Shown: positions 37,595-47,285, numbered from the stretch's first letter. The stretch: 64,000 bases of DNA from Arcobacter vandammei (GCF_016106035.1 NZ_JADKPZ010000004.1:62001-126000); one strand, 5' to 3'. Notes: a model not told the origin generated them from the letters alone. A program made the numbers and translations.

Positions 37595-38887
37595 ATGTTA
37601 AATAGAAGAAGTTTCGGAAAAATAGTTTTAGGAGCAACAGCTCTATCTTTTGCTGCTTGTAATGGTTTAGCAAATAATTTAGCAACAATTCCAGCAAATA
37701 AACAAAGAGTTGTTATTGTTGGTGGTGGTTTTGGTGGAGCAGCAGCTGCACGATATTTAAGAAAATTTGATTCAAATGTAGAGATTGTTGTAATTGAGCA
37801 AAATAAAGAGTACTACACTTGTCCTTTCTCAAATGCAGTAATTGCAGGAATGGAAAAAATTGATTTTATAAAACAAGACTTATCAGCTTTAGAAAAAAAA
37901 CACAATGTTAAAGTTGTATATGCAAAAGTTAAAAAAGTTGATGGAGCAACAAACAGTGTAATTTTAGAAAATGGCTCAAAAATCAGCTATACAAGAGCTA
38001 TTGTAAGTCCTGGAATTGACTTTAAATATGAAAAAGGTTATACACAAGAGAATCAAAAATTAGCACCTCATGCTGTAAAAGCTGGTGAACAAACAATACT
38101 TTTACAAAAACAACTAGAAAATATGAAAGATGGTGGAACTTTTGTAATGGTTGCTCCAGCAGATCCATTTAGATGCCCTCCTGGACCATACGAAAGAGTT
38201 TCATTAGTAGCTCACTATTTAAAAACAAATAAACCAAATTCAAAAATTATTATCTTGGATCAAAAAGATAAATTCTCTAAACAAGTTCTATTTACAAATG
38301 GTTGGAAAGAGCTTTATGGTGATATGATTGAGTGGAGAGCAGGTCAATTTGGTGGAAAAGTTATAAGTGTTGATCCAGCTAAAAAAACTGTAAAAACTGA
38401 AGATGAAGATGTTGTTGCTGATGTTTTAAACTATATTCCAAATCAAAAAGCAGGACAACTAGCATTTGATTCAGGTCTTGTACCAGAAGGTCAAGATTGG
38501 TGTCCAATTCATCCAAAAACTTTTGAATCTAAACTTGTAAAAAATGTGCATGTTATAGGAGATGCTTCAAGTGCAGCACCTATGCCAAAATCAGCATTTA
38601 GTGCAAGTACTCAAGGTAAAGTTGTAGCTATGCAAATAGCAAGAATTTTAGCAAATAAAGAGATAGTAAATCCTCCAAAACTTGCAAATACTTGTTATAG
38701 TTTATTAAGCCCAACTTATGGTATTTCTATTGCTGCTGTTTACAATGCACATGATGATAAAATTGAAAGTGTAGATGGTGCAGGAGGAGTAAGTCCTGAG
38801 CAAGACCCAGATGGACATATCAGACTTCTTGAAGCAAAATATGCTTATGCTTGGTATGACAATCAAGCAAAAGATATATTCAAATAA
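37595..38887 (+). CDS. fccB: FAD-binding subunit of flavocytochrome c sulfide dehydrogenase
   Basis: This 430-aa Tat-exported flavoprotein has the twin-arginine signal NRRSFGKIVLGATALSFAAC, the FAD-binding GGGFGGAAAARYLRKF, the redox-active Cys region EYYTCPFSNAVIAGM, a second Cys in FRCPPGPYER, and the C-terminal FccB/SoxF region (TCYSLLSP, ISIAAVYNAHDD). It oxidises sulfide to sulfur in the periplasm with the adjacent cytochrome as acceptor. The CPF and CPPGPYE motifs favour FccB over sulfide:quinone reductase. A strong terminator follows, so fccAB is a two-gene unit. Confidence 0.93.
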   Translation: MLNRRSFGKIVLGATALSFAACNGLANNLATIPANKQRVVIVGGGFGGAAAARYLRKFDSNVEIVVIEQNKEYYTCPFSNAVIAGMEKIDFIKQDLSALEKKHNVKVVYAKVKKVDGATNSVILENGSKISYTRAIVSPGIDFKYEKGYTQENQKLAPHAVKAGEQTILLQKQLENMKDGGTFVMVAPADPFRCPPGPYERVSLVAHYLKTNKPNSKIIILDQKDKFSKQVLFTNGWKELYGDMIEWRAGQFGGKVISVDPAKKTVKTEDEDVVADVLNYIPNQKAGQLAFDSGLVPEGQDWCPIHPKTFESKLVKNVHVIGDASSAAPMPKSAFSASTQGKVVAMQIARILANKEIVNPPKLANTCYSLLSPTYGISIAAVYNAHDDKIESVDGAGGVSPEQDPDGHIRLLEAKYAYAWYDNQAKDIFK

Positions 38888-38915
38888 AAAATTAGGAGAA
38901 ATTCTCCTAATTTTT
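38888..38915. terminator. Bidirectional terminator between fccB and moeA
   Basis: AAATTAGGAGAA pairs with TTCTCCTAATTT around a single A, followed by a T-run on the plus strand and an A-run on the left. It separates convergent fccB and moeA. Confidence 0.8.
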
Positions 38916-40152
38916 AGTTTATAAAAGCTACTTTATCTTTTGTAAATCTACCTTTAAACTCCAAAACTTTTATAGCCCTATTTTCTAAAACTTGATTACT
39001 TTCACCCAAAAATATTGCCAAAGCATTACTCTCATATATGGCACTTATCATTCCTGAACCATATTTGTTTTCTCTTGTTACTTCAAAAACTCCATTTGTA
39101 ACTTTTCCAAAAACTGCCTCTGCTCTATTTCCTTTTACTTTGAAATTTGTCTTATTTTCACACAAAATAAAATCATGATAAAAAGAGCTATCATTTTGAT
39201 ATTTTTTAAGTATTGGCATTACAAATAAATAGCAATTTATCAAAGCCGCCAATGGGTTTCCAGGTAAAGAGATAAAAATTGTAGAGTTTAACTCTCCCAA
39301 AAGCATAGCTCGACCTGGTTTTAAATTTACTCCATGATATGCTACTTTTAAACCACACATTTCAAAAGCTTCGGCTAAAAAATCAGCCTCTCCCATAGAA
39401 ATTCCCCCACTACTTAAAACAATATCATACTTTTTTAATGAGTTTAAAAAAGATACTGTTTCTTCTAAATTATCAGGAATAACCCCACAATATGTAGCTT
39501 CAAAATCATTTTCTTTTAGTAAAGTTTGCAAAGCAAAGGCATTGCAGTTGTAAATCTCATCATCATTTGAGTCTTCCCAAGGCTCTTTTAACTCATTTCC
39601 TGTTGATAAAATTGCTATATTTAATTTTTTAAAAACTTCTATAACCATAAGTCCTTGAGTAGCCAATAAAGCAATATGCGAACTTGTTATTTTTTCACCT
39701 TTTTTTATCAAGATATTACCAAGTTTTTGCTCTTCACCTTTTAGCCTAATATTAGAGCCTAGCTTTATATCTTCTGGAATTTTTACACTATTTTGTGAAA
39801 CTTCACAAAGCTCAAAAGGAATAACAACTTCAGTTCCAAAAGGAGTTTTTGCTCCTGTCATTATTTTGTAGCATTCGCCACTTTTTAGCTCTTTAAACTC
39901 TTTTTTATCACCTGCAAAAATAGTATCAACTATTTTAAGAGTTTTCCCTCTATCCTCAAATTTACAAGCAAAGCCGTCCATTGCAGAGTTATCAAAAGCT
40001 GGAAGATTTTTTTTGCAAAATATATCTTTACTTACAACTCTTCCTAAAGAGTTTAAAATATCTACAAATTCTATATTTGTAATAGGTTTTATAAGCTCTA
40101 AACTAATCTTACAAGCAACGCTAAAATCAACATAATTTAAACTCTTTTTCAT
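38914..40152 (-). CDS. moeA: MoeA-family molybdopterin molybdenumtransferase
   Basis: This 412-aa protein starts at the ATG at 40152 (GGAGAG just upstream; the frame extends to a TTG at 40164). MoeA signatures are visible: NLPAFDNSAMDGFAC, KIMTGAKTPFGTEVVIPFE, ILSTGNELKE, LSSGGISMGEADF and SLPGNPLAALINCYLF. It inserts Mo (or W) into adenylylated molybdopterin. As the last gene of the formate dehydrogenase operon, 1 nt after the desulfurase-like gene, it probably serves the Mo/W cofactor of FdhA. It may be one of several MoeA copies in the genome. Confidence 0.95.
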   Translation of the reverse strand: MKKSLNYVDFSVACKISLELIKPITNIEFVDILNSLGRVVSKDIFCKKNLPAFDNSAMDGFACKFEDRGKTLKIVDTIFAGDKKEFKELKSGECYKIMTGAKTPFGTEVVIPFELCEVSQNSVKIPEDIKLGSNIRLKGEEQKLGNILIKKGEKITSSHIALLATQGLMVIEVFKKLNIAILSTGNELKEPWEDSNDDEIYNCNAFALQTLLKENDFEATYCGVIPDNLEETVSFLNSLKKYDIVLSSGGISMGEADFLAEAFEMCGLKVAYHGVNLKPGRAMLLGELNSTIFISLPGNPLAALINCYLFVMPILKKYQNDSSFYHDFILCENKTNFKVKGNRAEAVFGKVTNGVFEVTRENKYGSGMISAIYESNALAIFLGESNQVLENRAIKVLEFKGRFTKDKVAFIN

Positions 40153-40153
40153 T

Positions 40154-41137
40154 TTACTCTCCAAAACTTCTTATTTGTCTATATTTTTTATATATTGTAT
40201 CTACTATAAAATCTATTTTTTTTGCACTAAAATTTTCATTAAAACTAAAACTTAAAGCATTTCTACTTGCAAGTTCATCATATCCCATAGCTTGAATTAC
40301 TCTTGATGGTTTAGATAGCCCCAAAGAGCAGCCCTCTCCATTTGATAGAAAAATATCTTCAAATGCCAAAGTTCGTATAAGCTCTCTTGCTTTTATACCT
40401 TTTAAAGCTATATGAAAAGAGTTTTTTAGTGTATTTTTATTATCAACAAAGAAATATAAATCATCTTTTAATTTAGCTTTTAATTTTTCTAAAAAAATAT
40501 CTTTTATAGTAATATCTTTTTTTATATTTTGATATGACTTAAAACAAGAAAATATAGCCAAAGAGTCTGTAAAACCAATAAACTCTTGTGCAAAACTATC
40601 ATCAGAAAAAAGTATTACAGAACTTAAAAAGTAACCACTTAGCTTATAGTTATCAAAATATATAATATCGCTAGATTTTGAGAAATCTGCACTTGCATTT
40701 GAGATAATTTTTGCATTTGAAATACTCTTTATCTTTTCTAAATTAGTTTTTAAAAAAGTATCCATAATATAAGATGAGATAAAAATATAGTCAAAATCTT
40801 CATTTTCCAAAAAATCTAAATCTACACTTCCATCCTTTTTTAAAGGTAAATAAGAAAGAGTAAAACCTAAACTTTCATAAAGTTTTGCACCTTCAAGCAA
40901 AGCTATACTTTCACCTAAACTTACAGCAATTTTTTTATCTTTTAACTCTAAAAAAAGTCCTAAAAAACCCTCTTTTGAAAAAGAGAAAGTTTTTAGTTTT
41001 TTAAAGCCAAAATGATTTAAAAAATCTTTGCATAAATCATCAAATTCACTATTTGTAACTAAGCTATCAAGGCTTAAATTATTGTTTAATAAATCTAAAT
41101 TTGTCTGATTGTATTGTAAAAAATTTAGCTTAATCAA
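40154..41137 (-). CDS. Divergent cysteine-desulfurase (NifS/class V aminotransferase)-like protein in the fdh operon
   Basis: The preferred start is the TTG at 41137 (GGAAGAG upstream, 8-nt overlap with fdhD); an in-frame ATG at 41167 would overlap by 38 nt. The product of about 327 aa keeps the fold-type-I hallmarks in weak form: a PLP-Lys candidate (FDNYKLSG, Lys165), an active-site Cys loop (NGEGCSLGLSKPSRVIQAMG, Cys270) and the C-terminal SRNALSFSFNENFSAKKIDFIVDTI. It is shorter and more divergent than IscS/NifS. Placement between fdhD and moeA suggests a dedicated sulfur donor for FdhD-dependent sulfuration of the FDH cofactor, the role IscS plays in E. coli. Confidence 0.75.
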   Translation of the reverse strand: MIKLNFLQYNQTNLDLLNNNLSLDSLVTNSEFDDLCKDFLNHFGFKKLKTFSFSKEGFLGLFLELKDKKIAVSLGESIALLEGAKLYESLGFTLSYLPLKKDGSVDLDFLENEDFDYIFISSYIMDTFLKTNLEKIKSISNAKIISNASADFSKSSDIIYFDNYKLSGYFLSSVILFSDDSFAQEFIGFTDSLAIFSCFKSYQNIKKDITIKDIFLEKLKAKLKDDLYFFVDNKNTLKNSFHIALKGIKARELIRTLAFEDIFLSNGEGCSLGLSKPSRVIQAMGYDELASRNALSFSFNENFSAKKIDFIVDTIYKKYRQIRSFGE

Positions 41138-41987
41138 GAAAAACTCTTCCACTATGAGTATAAACATTCATTTTATGCTCTCTTGCAAAACCTATAAGTG
41201 TAACTCCGTGTTCATTTGCAGCTTTTATTCCCTCAAAAGTAACCGCTGCTTTTGATACAACTATTGGGATTTTATGCATTACACACTTTACCACCATCTC
41301 ATTTGACAATCTTCCAGTAACATATAAAACACTTTTTTTTAAATCTTTTTTATTTAAAGTTACAAGACCAATTACTTTATCAATAGCATTGTGTCGCCCT
41401 ATATCTTCTGTTTCAAAAAATGTTCCATCTTCTAAAACTATTCTTGCTTTATGTACACAACCTGTATCATCAAAGAGCTTTGAAGATTTGTTAAATTCAC
41501 TCATCTGTTTTAAGATAAAAGATGATTTTAGACTATATTTTGTTGAGATAAAAGCACAATCAAAAGCTTTTTCAGCATTTCCTGTAACCCCTACACAACA
41601 TCCAGAAGTTAAAGTTTTTTGTTTAAACAGGTTTTCATAAGCAATATTTGAAATATCTGCTTCTACAAAAACACTCAAACCATCTTCACTAACTTCTAAT
41701 AATTTTATATCATTTAGGCTAGAAATTACAGCTTCACTAAGTAAAAATCCAACTATATGAGCATCTTGATGCTCTTTTAAACTCATTACTGAAATTAGCT
41801 TTTCACCATTTAAATAAAAATCAATCTTCTCATCTTTTATAACAAAATCTTCAAAACTCTCAAAGTTATTTTCAAAAAATTTATCTACGATAACTTTTTT
41901 TGTGTTTGTTTTATTAGGAACTGAGGTTTTAACCTCAGCTTTAAAATTAGCCAACAAGGAAGTCTCAGTTCCAATAAAAGAAGTCAT
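41130..41987 (-). CDS. fdhD: Formate dehydrogenase accessory sulfurtransferase FdhD
   Basis: This 285-aa cytoplasmic protein of the FdhD family has the recognisable LNGEKLISVMSLKEHQDAHIVGFLLSEAVI, the conserved-Cys loop TSGCCVGVTG (Cys130-Cys131), DTGCVHKARIVLEDG, DIGRHNAIDKVIGLV, TGRLSNEMVVKC and VSKAAVTFEGIKAANEHGVTLIGFARE. FdhD transfers sulfur from a desulfurase to the Mo/W-bis-MGD cofactor of formate dehydrogenase. In E. coli the loop is C-x-x-C; here the two Cys are adjacent and the second E. coli position is Gly. The gene overlaps fdhC by 4 nt (ATGA). Confidence 0.95.
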   Translation of the reverse strand: MTSFIGTETSLLANFKAEVKTSVPNKTNTKKVIVDKFFENNFESFEDFVIKDEKIDFYLNGEKLISVMSLKEHQDAHIVGFLLSEAVISSLNDIKLLEVSEDGLSVFVEADISNIAYENLFKQKTLTSGCCVGVTGNAEKAFDCAFISTKYSLKSSFILKQMSEFNKSSKLFDDTGCVHKARIVLEDGTFFETEDIGRHNAIDKVIGLVTLNKKDLKKSVLYVTGRLSNEMVVKCVMHKIPIVVSKAAVTFEGIKAANEHGVTLIGFAREHKMNVYTHSGRVFLD

Positions 41988-42940
41988 TTTTTTCCTTCTC
42001 TTTGTTTAATATCTTCTAATACATCAGGTGCTAATTGTTCTAAATACTCTCTTGGGTATTTTCCTGTTATTAAGCCTTTTAGGTTACCTTTTACAGCAAC
42101 TAAAGCAGAATAGACAAAATCCATAAGGAAGAACATAATTAAAACACTTGAACCAAAATGCACATATAATAATGCTCTTTTAAACTGAATATATTGAGCA
42201 TTTGTATAAGCATCTGGATGCATATACCAAATAATAGCACCACTTAGTAGTAATCCAGCTCCCATAGTAACAAAAGCTATATAAATAATTCTTTTCATAG
42301 GCTTATATTTCCCAGGGAGAACTATTTTTGCTATTAGACTATTTTTTGATAAGATTTTTAAATCTTTAAAAGCAATAATAGTCATTAATAACCAAATAGG
42401 AAACCATAAAAGTCCTGTTACTTCGTGTGTACCTCTAAGAATAAATGGTAAATAACCACCTTCACTTCTTAAACTCCAAGTTATATTAAATCCTGTAATA
42501 ATCAAAGTAATGATAATAAATACATTTAACCAAATAATAGCTCTATGAACTAAAGAAAATACTTCTACTTGATCATTTGGGTTTGTGATAATTGCTTCTT
42601 TTCTTCCATAAACTGCATACATATAACAAAATATTGCAATTTCAGCTACAAAAACCCACCAAATATAAAGTTGTCTTTCATTACTAGCTCGTATTATCTC
42701 AGGAGCAATAGCTTCATAGTTTGGTCCAAATGCTCTATTTACCATCTCTTTATAGTGTGAATCTGCTGGAACTAAAATACCATCAAGATTTCCGCCTGTT
42801 AATACATGGATTGTGTACTTAAACAAGTACTCCCAATCCATAATCATCATAAATCCAACAAAAACTGTTCCTACAACTCCAAGTCCAGCAAGAGTGAAGA
42901 TATAAGCTTTATTTCTTTGAAAGAATGAGCTTTTTTCCAT
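41984..42940 (-). CDS. fdhC: Formate dehydrogenase cytochrome b (gamma) subunit
   Basis: This 318-aa inner-membrane protein has one extra N-terminal helix followed by a four-helix di-heme cytochrome b fold. Heme-ligand His candidates are in LVHRAIIWLNVFII, FILRGTHEVTGLLWFPIW and LYVHFGSSVLIMFFLMDF. It takes electrons from the Fe-S subunit to the quinone pool. The hydrophilic loop between the first two helices (DGILVPADSHYKEMVNRAFGPNYEAI) is typical of Campylobacterota FdhC. It lies 10 nt after fdhB and overlaps fdhD by 4 nt. Confidence 0.93.
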   Translation of the reverse strand: MEKSSFFQRNKAYIFTLAGLGVVGTVFVGFMMIMDWEYLFKYTIHVLTGGNLDGILVPADSHYKEMVNRAFGPNYEAIAPEIIRASNERQLYIWWVFVAEIAIFCYMYAVYGRKEAIITNPNDQVEVFSLVHRAIIWLNVFIIITLIITGFNITWSLRSEGGYLPFILRGTHEVTGLLWFPIWLLMTIIAFKDLKILSKNSLIAKIVLPGKYKPMKRIIYIAFVTMGAGLLLSGAIIWYMHPDAYTNAQYIQFKRALLYVHFGSSVLIMFFLMDFVYSALVAVKGNLKGLITGKYPREYLEQLAPDVLEDIKQREGKK

Positions 42941-42950
42941 AAATTATTCC

Positions 42951-43547
42951 TTACCAACCATAAGAAGGAGTTGCAATTCCTTTTCTCTTATTTATTGCTC
43001 TATATGTTTTTATTTTTGCAATCTCATTTGCATCACCAACAAGTAAAGCTTTAGTTGAACACATAGAAGCACACATAGGTACTTTTCCTTCACTTATTCT
43101 ATTTTGTCCATATTTTTTATACTCTTCAGGTGTATTAGTCTCAAGTGGACCACCTGCACACATAGTACATTTATCCATTTTTCCTTTTGTACCAAATGCA
43201 CCATCTTGTGGGAACTGAGGAGCTCCAAATGGACAAGCAAATAAACAATATCCACAACCAATACATTTATCTTTATCGTGTAAAACAATTCCATCTGTTC
43301 TTATATAAAAACAATCAGTTGGACAAACTTGCTGACAAGGTGCATCATCACAATGCATACAAGCCATAGACAAAGAGAACTCAGCTCCTACAACTCCCTC
43401 ATTTACAGTTATAACTTTTCTTCTATTTACACCAACAGGAACTTCGTGAGCCTCTTTACAAGCAACAACACAACCATTACAGTGGATACAAAGGTTTTCA
43501 TCACAATAAAATTTCATACTTGAAAAATCTACATTATTACTACTCAT
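42951..43547 (-). CDS. fdhB: Formate dehydrogenase iron-sulfur (beta) subunit
   Basis: The start is the ATG at 43547, with AAGGA 6 nt upstream; a longer in-frame start at 43571 would overlap fdhA. The 198-aa protein carries four 4Fe-4S cysteine clusters: CIHCNGCVVACKEAHE, CMHCDDAPCQQVCP, CIGCGYCLFACPFG, and CTMCAGG with the distal MCASMCSTKAL. It conducts electrons from FdhA to FdhC. There is no C-terminal TM helix, unlike E. coli FdnH, as in Campylobacter and Wolinella enzymes. It begins 10 nt after the fdhA stop. Confidence 0.95.
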   Translation of the reverse strand: MSSNNVDFSSMKFYCDENLCIHCNGCVVACKEAHEVPVGVNRRKVITVNEGVVGAEFSLSMACMHCDDAPCQQVCPTDCFYIRTDGIVLHDKDKCIGCGYCLFACPFGAPQFPQDGAFGTKGKMDKCTMCAGGPLETNTPEEYKKYGQNRISEGKVPMCASMCSTKALLVGDANEIAKIKTYRAINKRKGIATPSYGW

Positions 43548-43557
43548 GACTAATCCT

Positions 43558-46356
43558 TTATACTTTTTCAATTCTTACAAGAGAACATTTTGTCTCTGGA
43601 CAAGCTGTTTGTTGATCAAACCCATAACTTGTAACTTGTGTCGAGTTTTCACCTCTTGCATATGGTGCTGTTTGGTCTGGGTATCTTGTAAGTAAATCTT
43701 CACCACTCCACCATCCTGAGAAGTTTTGAGGTAAGAATACTGAATTTTCAGCAACTCTTAGACTAACTTTACATTTAATTTTTATTTTTCCACCTTTAGT
43801 TCCGTGAACCCACATCATTTGACCATGTTTAATTCCAAGTTTAGCTGCTGTATTTGGATGAAGTTCTCCATACATTTCAGGGCTAAGTTCTGCTAAATAA
43901 TGCGATGCTCTTGTCTCCGTTCCTGTTCCCATATGCTCAACCACACGACCTGAAACTATATTTATAGGGAAGTCATTTACCCACACTTGTTCATTTTGTC
44001 TTGATTCATAAGGAATATCAACCCTAAAGTGATTTGTTTTATCTTTAGGAGCTGGATATTTCTCAATTAAATCTGGTCTAAATGAGTGTAGTGGCTCTCT
44101 ATGTTTTGGAATTGGATCACTAAATGATGGAACTATTGTCATAGCTCTTGCATTTCCGTAAGGAACAAGTCCAGCTTCAATTGCATATTTTACTAAAATA
44201 CCGCTATCATCAGTTTTCCAGTTTGTACCTTTTACTAACTCTTTTTCTTCATCACTTAGTGTAATTCCAGCAAGTTCTTCAATATTTAAAGCAGTTATTT
44301 CAGCATATCCACCTTTAATTTTTGAACCTTTTGGATGACTTCCTTCACTAGCAAGAAGACTAACTCCATCTCTTTCAAGTCCAAAGTTTGCTCTAAATCC
44401 CATACCACCTTGACTTACAGGTAAAGTAGTATTATATAAAACTGGGCTTCCAGGGTGTGATGTTGTCCAACAAGGCCATGGCAATCCATAATACTCTTTA
44501 GAGAACTCTCCAGTTCCTTGAAGTGTAGTATTATTAAATAAGTGCCAATTTTCTTGGTGTTTTTTAACTCTTTCAGCCGTAATTCCAGTCATTCCTATAG
44601 TTTTTAAAGCTCTTGCTATCTCATTTGTTGCATCTTCTGGCCAAGTAAAGTTATCACCTTTACCCATACCTGCAATAAATTCGTTGTAGAAGCCCATTCT
44701 TTTTGCAAAATCAAATAAAATATCATGGTCTGTTCTTGCTTCATAAAGTGGCTCAACAACTTTACTTCTCCATTGAACACTTCGTCCTGTGTTTACAACT
44801 GTTCCACTTGTTTCAACTTGTGAAGCAGCTGGAAGTAAGAATAAATTATCACTTCTTGTTGTAATAACAGCAGCATCATTTACATATGGGTCAATAAATA
44901 CAACTAAATCAAGTTTATCTAGTGCATCTTTAATTCTTTTTACATCTGTTACCGTTGAAATTCCATTTCCAATACAAACAAGTGCTTTTAGAGTTGAACC
45001 ACCATTATATTTAGCATTATTCTCATCTAAAACTCCATTTGCAAATAGTGAAAGAGAGTTACCTTTAGATTCCATCATCTCTTTTGATTTAAATCTTCCT
45101 TTTAACCACTCATAATCAACTTTCCACTGCCTTGCAAAATATTTCCAAGAACCTTCAGCTAATCCATAATATCCTGGTAAACTATCAGATAAACATCCAA
45201 TATCTGTTCCACCTTGAACATTATCATGCCCTCTTAAAATATTACATCCACCACCTGGTTTTCCAACATTTCCTAAGATTAATTGCATAATTGAACCAAG
45301 TCTAGTATTTGATGAACCAATTGTGTGTTGTGTCCAACCTTGATTCCAAATCAAACACCCTGGATCTGCACTTGCAAATAGTGTTGCAGCTTGAATTAAA
45401 TCCTCTTTTGGAAGCCCTGTAATGTGTTCTACATGTTCAGGTGTGTACTCTTCACACTCTTTAAAGATTAAATCTACACCGTGTACTCTATCATTTAAGA
45501 ACTTTTCATCATACCATTTGTTCTCTCTAATAAGTCTAATCATTCCATATAAAAAGGCAATATCTGTTCCTGTTCTAATTCGGCAATATAAATCCGATTT
45601 AGCAGCAGTTTTTGTAAATCTTGGATCTACAACGATTATTTTTGCACCATTTTGCTCTTTCCCTTTTAAGATATGTTGCATCGCAATTGGATGATTATCA
45701 GCAGGGTTTGCTCCAATAATTATAATGGCTTTAGATTTATGCATATCTCCTAAGTGATTTGTCATAGCTCCATATCCAAATGTATTTGCCACACCGGCAA
45801 CTGTTGGACTATGTCAAATTCTAGCTTGGTGATCTATATTATTTGTTCCAAACATTGAAACAAATTTTCTAATATAATATCCTTGCTCATTACTTGTTTT
45901 TGCTGAACCTAAAAACATAACTGAATCTGGTCCAAATTTCTCTCTTAACTCTAAAAGTTTATTAGAAATTTTATTCATAGCATCATCCCATGATACTCTG
46001 TTCCATTTTCCAGCAATTTTTTCTGTAGGGTATTGCAGTCTATTTGTTGATCTGATTTTATCAATCATATCAGCACCTTTACAGCAATGTCCACCTCTAC
46101 TTATTGGGTGATCTTGAGCTACTTCTTGTCTTACCCAAACACCATTATGAACTTCAGCTATTACTCCACAACCTACTGAGCAGTGTGTACAAATTGATTT
46201 TATTAGTTTTGAACCTGGGAAAGGATTTCTTACTTCCTCTTCAGTTGCATCTCTTAAAACTTTATTTGTATTTGCAAAAGCAGATGTAGCTGTAAAAGCA
46301 GTCGCTAGTGAAGCCATTTTTAAAAATGTTCTTCTACCAAAGCTATTTGCTCCCAT
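43558..46356 (-). CDS. fdhA: Selenocysteine-containing formate dehydrogenase catalytic (alpha) subunit
   Basis: The gene reads as one 932-aa protein when the in-frame TGA at 45814-45816 is decoded as selenocysteine (residue 181); the context DHQARI-U-HSPTVAGVANTFGYGAMTNH is the canonical active site of Sec formate dehydrogenases. The N-terminus has a Tat signal (FGRRTFLKMASLATAFTATSAFA) and a 4Fe-4S motif (CTHCSVGCGVIAEV). MGD-binding segments follow (GANPADNHPIAMQHIL, WNQGWTQHTIGSSNTRLGSIMQL, LGNVGKPGGGCNILRGHDNVQG). It oxidises formate to CO2 in the periplasm with a Mo/W-bis-MGD-Se site. A SECIS-like hairpin lies directly after the UGA, and selD is encoded 8 kb away. It is not a pseudogene. 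Confidence 0.95.
45786..45816 (-). promoter_or_regulatory. Bacterial SECIS element and recoded UGA of fdhA
   Basis: On the coding strand, UGA is followed 13 nt later by UUGCC-GGUGU-GGCAA (complement of 45786-45800), a 5-bp stem with a GU-containing 5-nt loop. The place and loop resemble the E. coli fdhF SECIS (loop GGUCU), which binds SelB. The pairing was read by eye. Confidence 0.8.
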
Positions 46357-46383
46357 GCCATCCTCCTTTTTAAAATTTATTTA

Positions 46384-46608
46384 TTAATTAGTAGAGTTAT
46401 AAAACTCTTCCCAAGCTGCTGATTTTTTATATAAGATCTCTTTTTTAGTAGATCTTCCAACAACCACTCCGTTACCTTTACTGCTAGTTGCTCCTCTATC
46501 TTGTCTTTCAGTTGTTGCTGCTGTTGCTACAACACTTCCAGCCAAAACAGTACTTGCAATTGCTGCTCTTTTGATAAATTGTCTTCGTTGTTCTAATTCA
46601 TCTGCCAT
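46384..46608 (-). CDS. Small Tat-signal protein of the formate dehydrogenase locus
   Basis: This 74-aa protein has a twin-arginine signal (QRRQFIKRAAIASTVLAGSVVATAA) and a short hydrophilic mature part with VVVGRSTKKEILYKKSAAWEEFY. It matches the small family found next to fdhA in many Proteobacteria and Campylobacterota ('formate dehydrogenase region TAT target'). The molecular role is not known. It lies 27 nt upstream of fdhA in the same operon, with its own AAGGAG-type ribosome site. Confidence 0.9.
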   Translation of the reverse strand: MADELEQRRQFIKRAAIASTVLAGSVVATAATTERQDRGATSSKGNGVVVGRSTKKEILYKKSAAWEEFYNSTN

Positions 46609-46688
46609 GATAACTCCTTTATTTAATTCAGGGTAAAAAGCCCCTCTAAAAACTCTAATAAATTTTTAGAGCGACTTTTTTAAAAAGT

Positions 46689-47285
46689 TTAAGACTCTAT
46701 ATAAGCTTTCTCAAACTCATAAAAACTCTCTACTATAAGCCCAACATTTGAATATATAGGAGATTTTGCTGCCATTAATCTATAAAAAAACTTATCAATA
46801 TATGGACTTAAAACTTCAACAAAAAGCTCTTTTTGTAAATCCTCTTTTATCTCTTCATTTAGCTGTTGCTCCAACAAATATGCACAAAGAGTAAAGATAA
46901 ATCCCAAATGGTCTTCTTGAGCTGTAAAAGAGTTTTCATCTTTTCTTATTTTTGTTTTTGCTAATACATCTTTTACTTTTAACTGCATTATTCCACCCTC
47001 TCTTTGTTCGTGATACCACGAAACACTAATAGGAACACACTCTCCAAAAGGGATTAAAAAAAGCTCTTGATAGTGGTTGAAAATCTCATTTTGCTCTTTT
47101 TGTTTTAAAAATTCCAAAATCTCAATACAAGCTTTTTCAACAATAGGGCTAAAAGCATTTTGACTTAAAATTTCAAGATTTTTTACAATCTCATCTTGTT
47201 TTGTTTTTGTGTACTCTTCAATAAAAAATAGAGATAGAAGATTATAAACAAAAAGCCTTGCTTGATTAGTTTGTATATTTTGCAT
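46689..47285 (-). CDS. TorD/DmsD-family chaperone for formate dehydrogenase
   Basis: This 198-aa all-helical protein has the TorD-family layout: ARLFVYNLLSLFFIEE at the N-terminus, YQELFLIPFGECVPISVSWYHEQREGG in the middle (family position of the LFxxP...S-Y-Y motif) and EDHLGFIFTLCAYLLEQQ. Such chaperones hold the Tat-signal-bearing catalytic subunit during cofactor insertion. The start overlaps the upstream ferredoxin gene by 20 nt, with GGAGGAG before it. The client is inferred to be FdhA from operon position. Confidence 0.87.
   Translation of the reverse strand: MQNIQTNQARLFVYNLLSLFFIEEYTKTKQDEIVKNLEILSQNAFSPIVEKACIEILEFLKQKEQNEIFNHYQELFLIPFGECVPISVSWYHEQREGGIMQLKVKDVLAKTKIRKDENSFTAQEDHLGFIFTLCAYLLEQQLNEEIKEDLQKELFVEVLSPYIDKFFYRLMAAKSPIYSNVGLIVESFYEFEKAYIES

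Noticed and set aside
45814-45816. In-frame stop splitting fdhA into two genes or a pseudogene
   Set aside because: The stop is TGA exactly at the active-site selenocysteine position, with a SECIS-like hairpin after it and selD nearby; both halves are otherwise intact.
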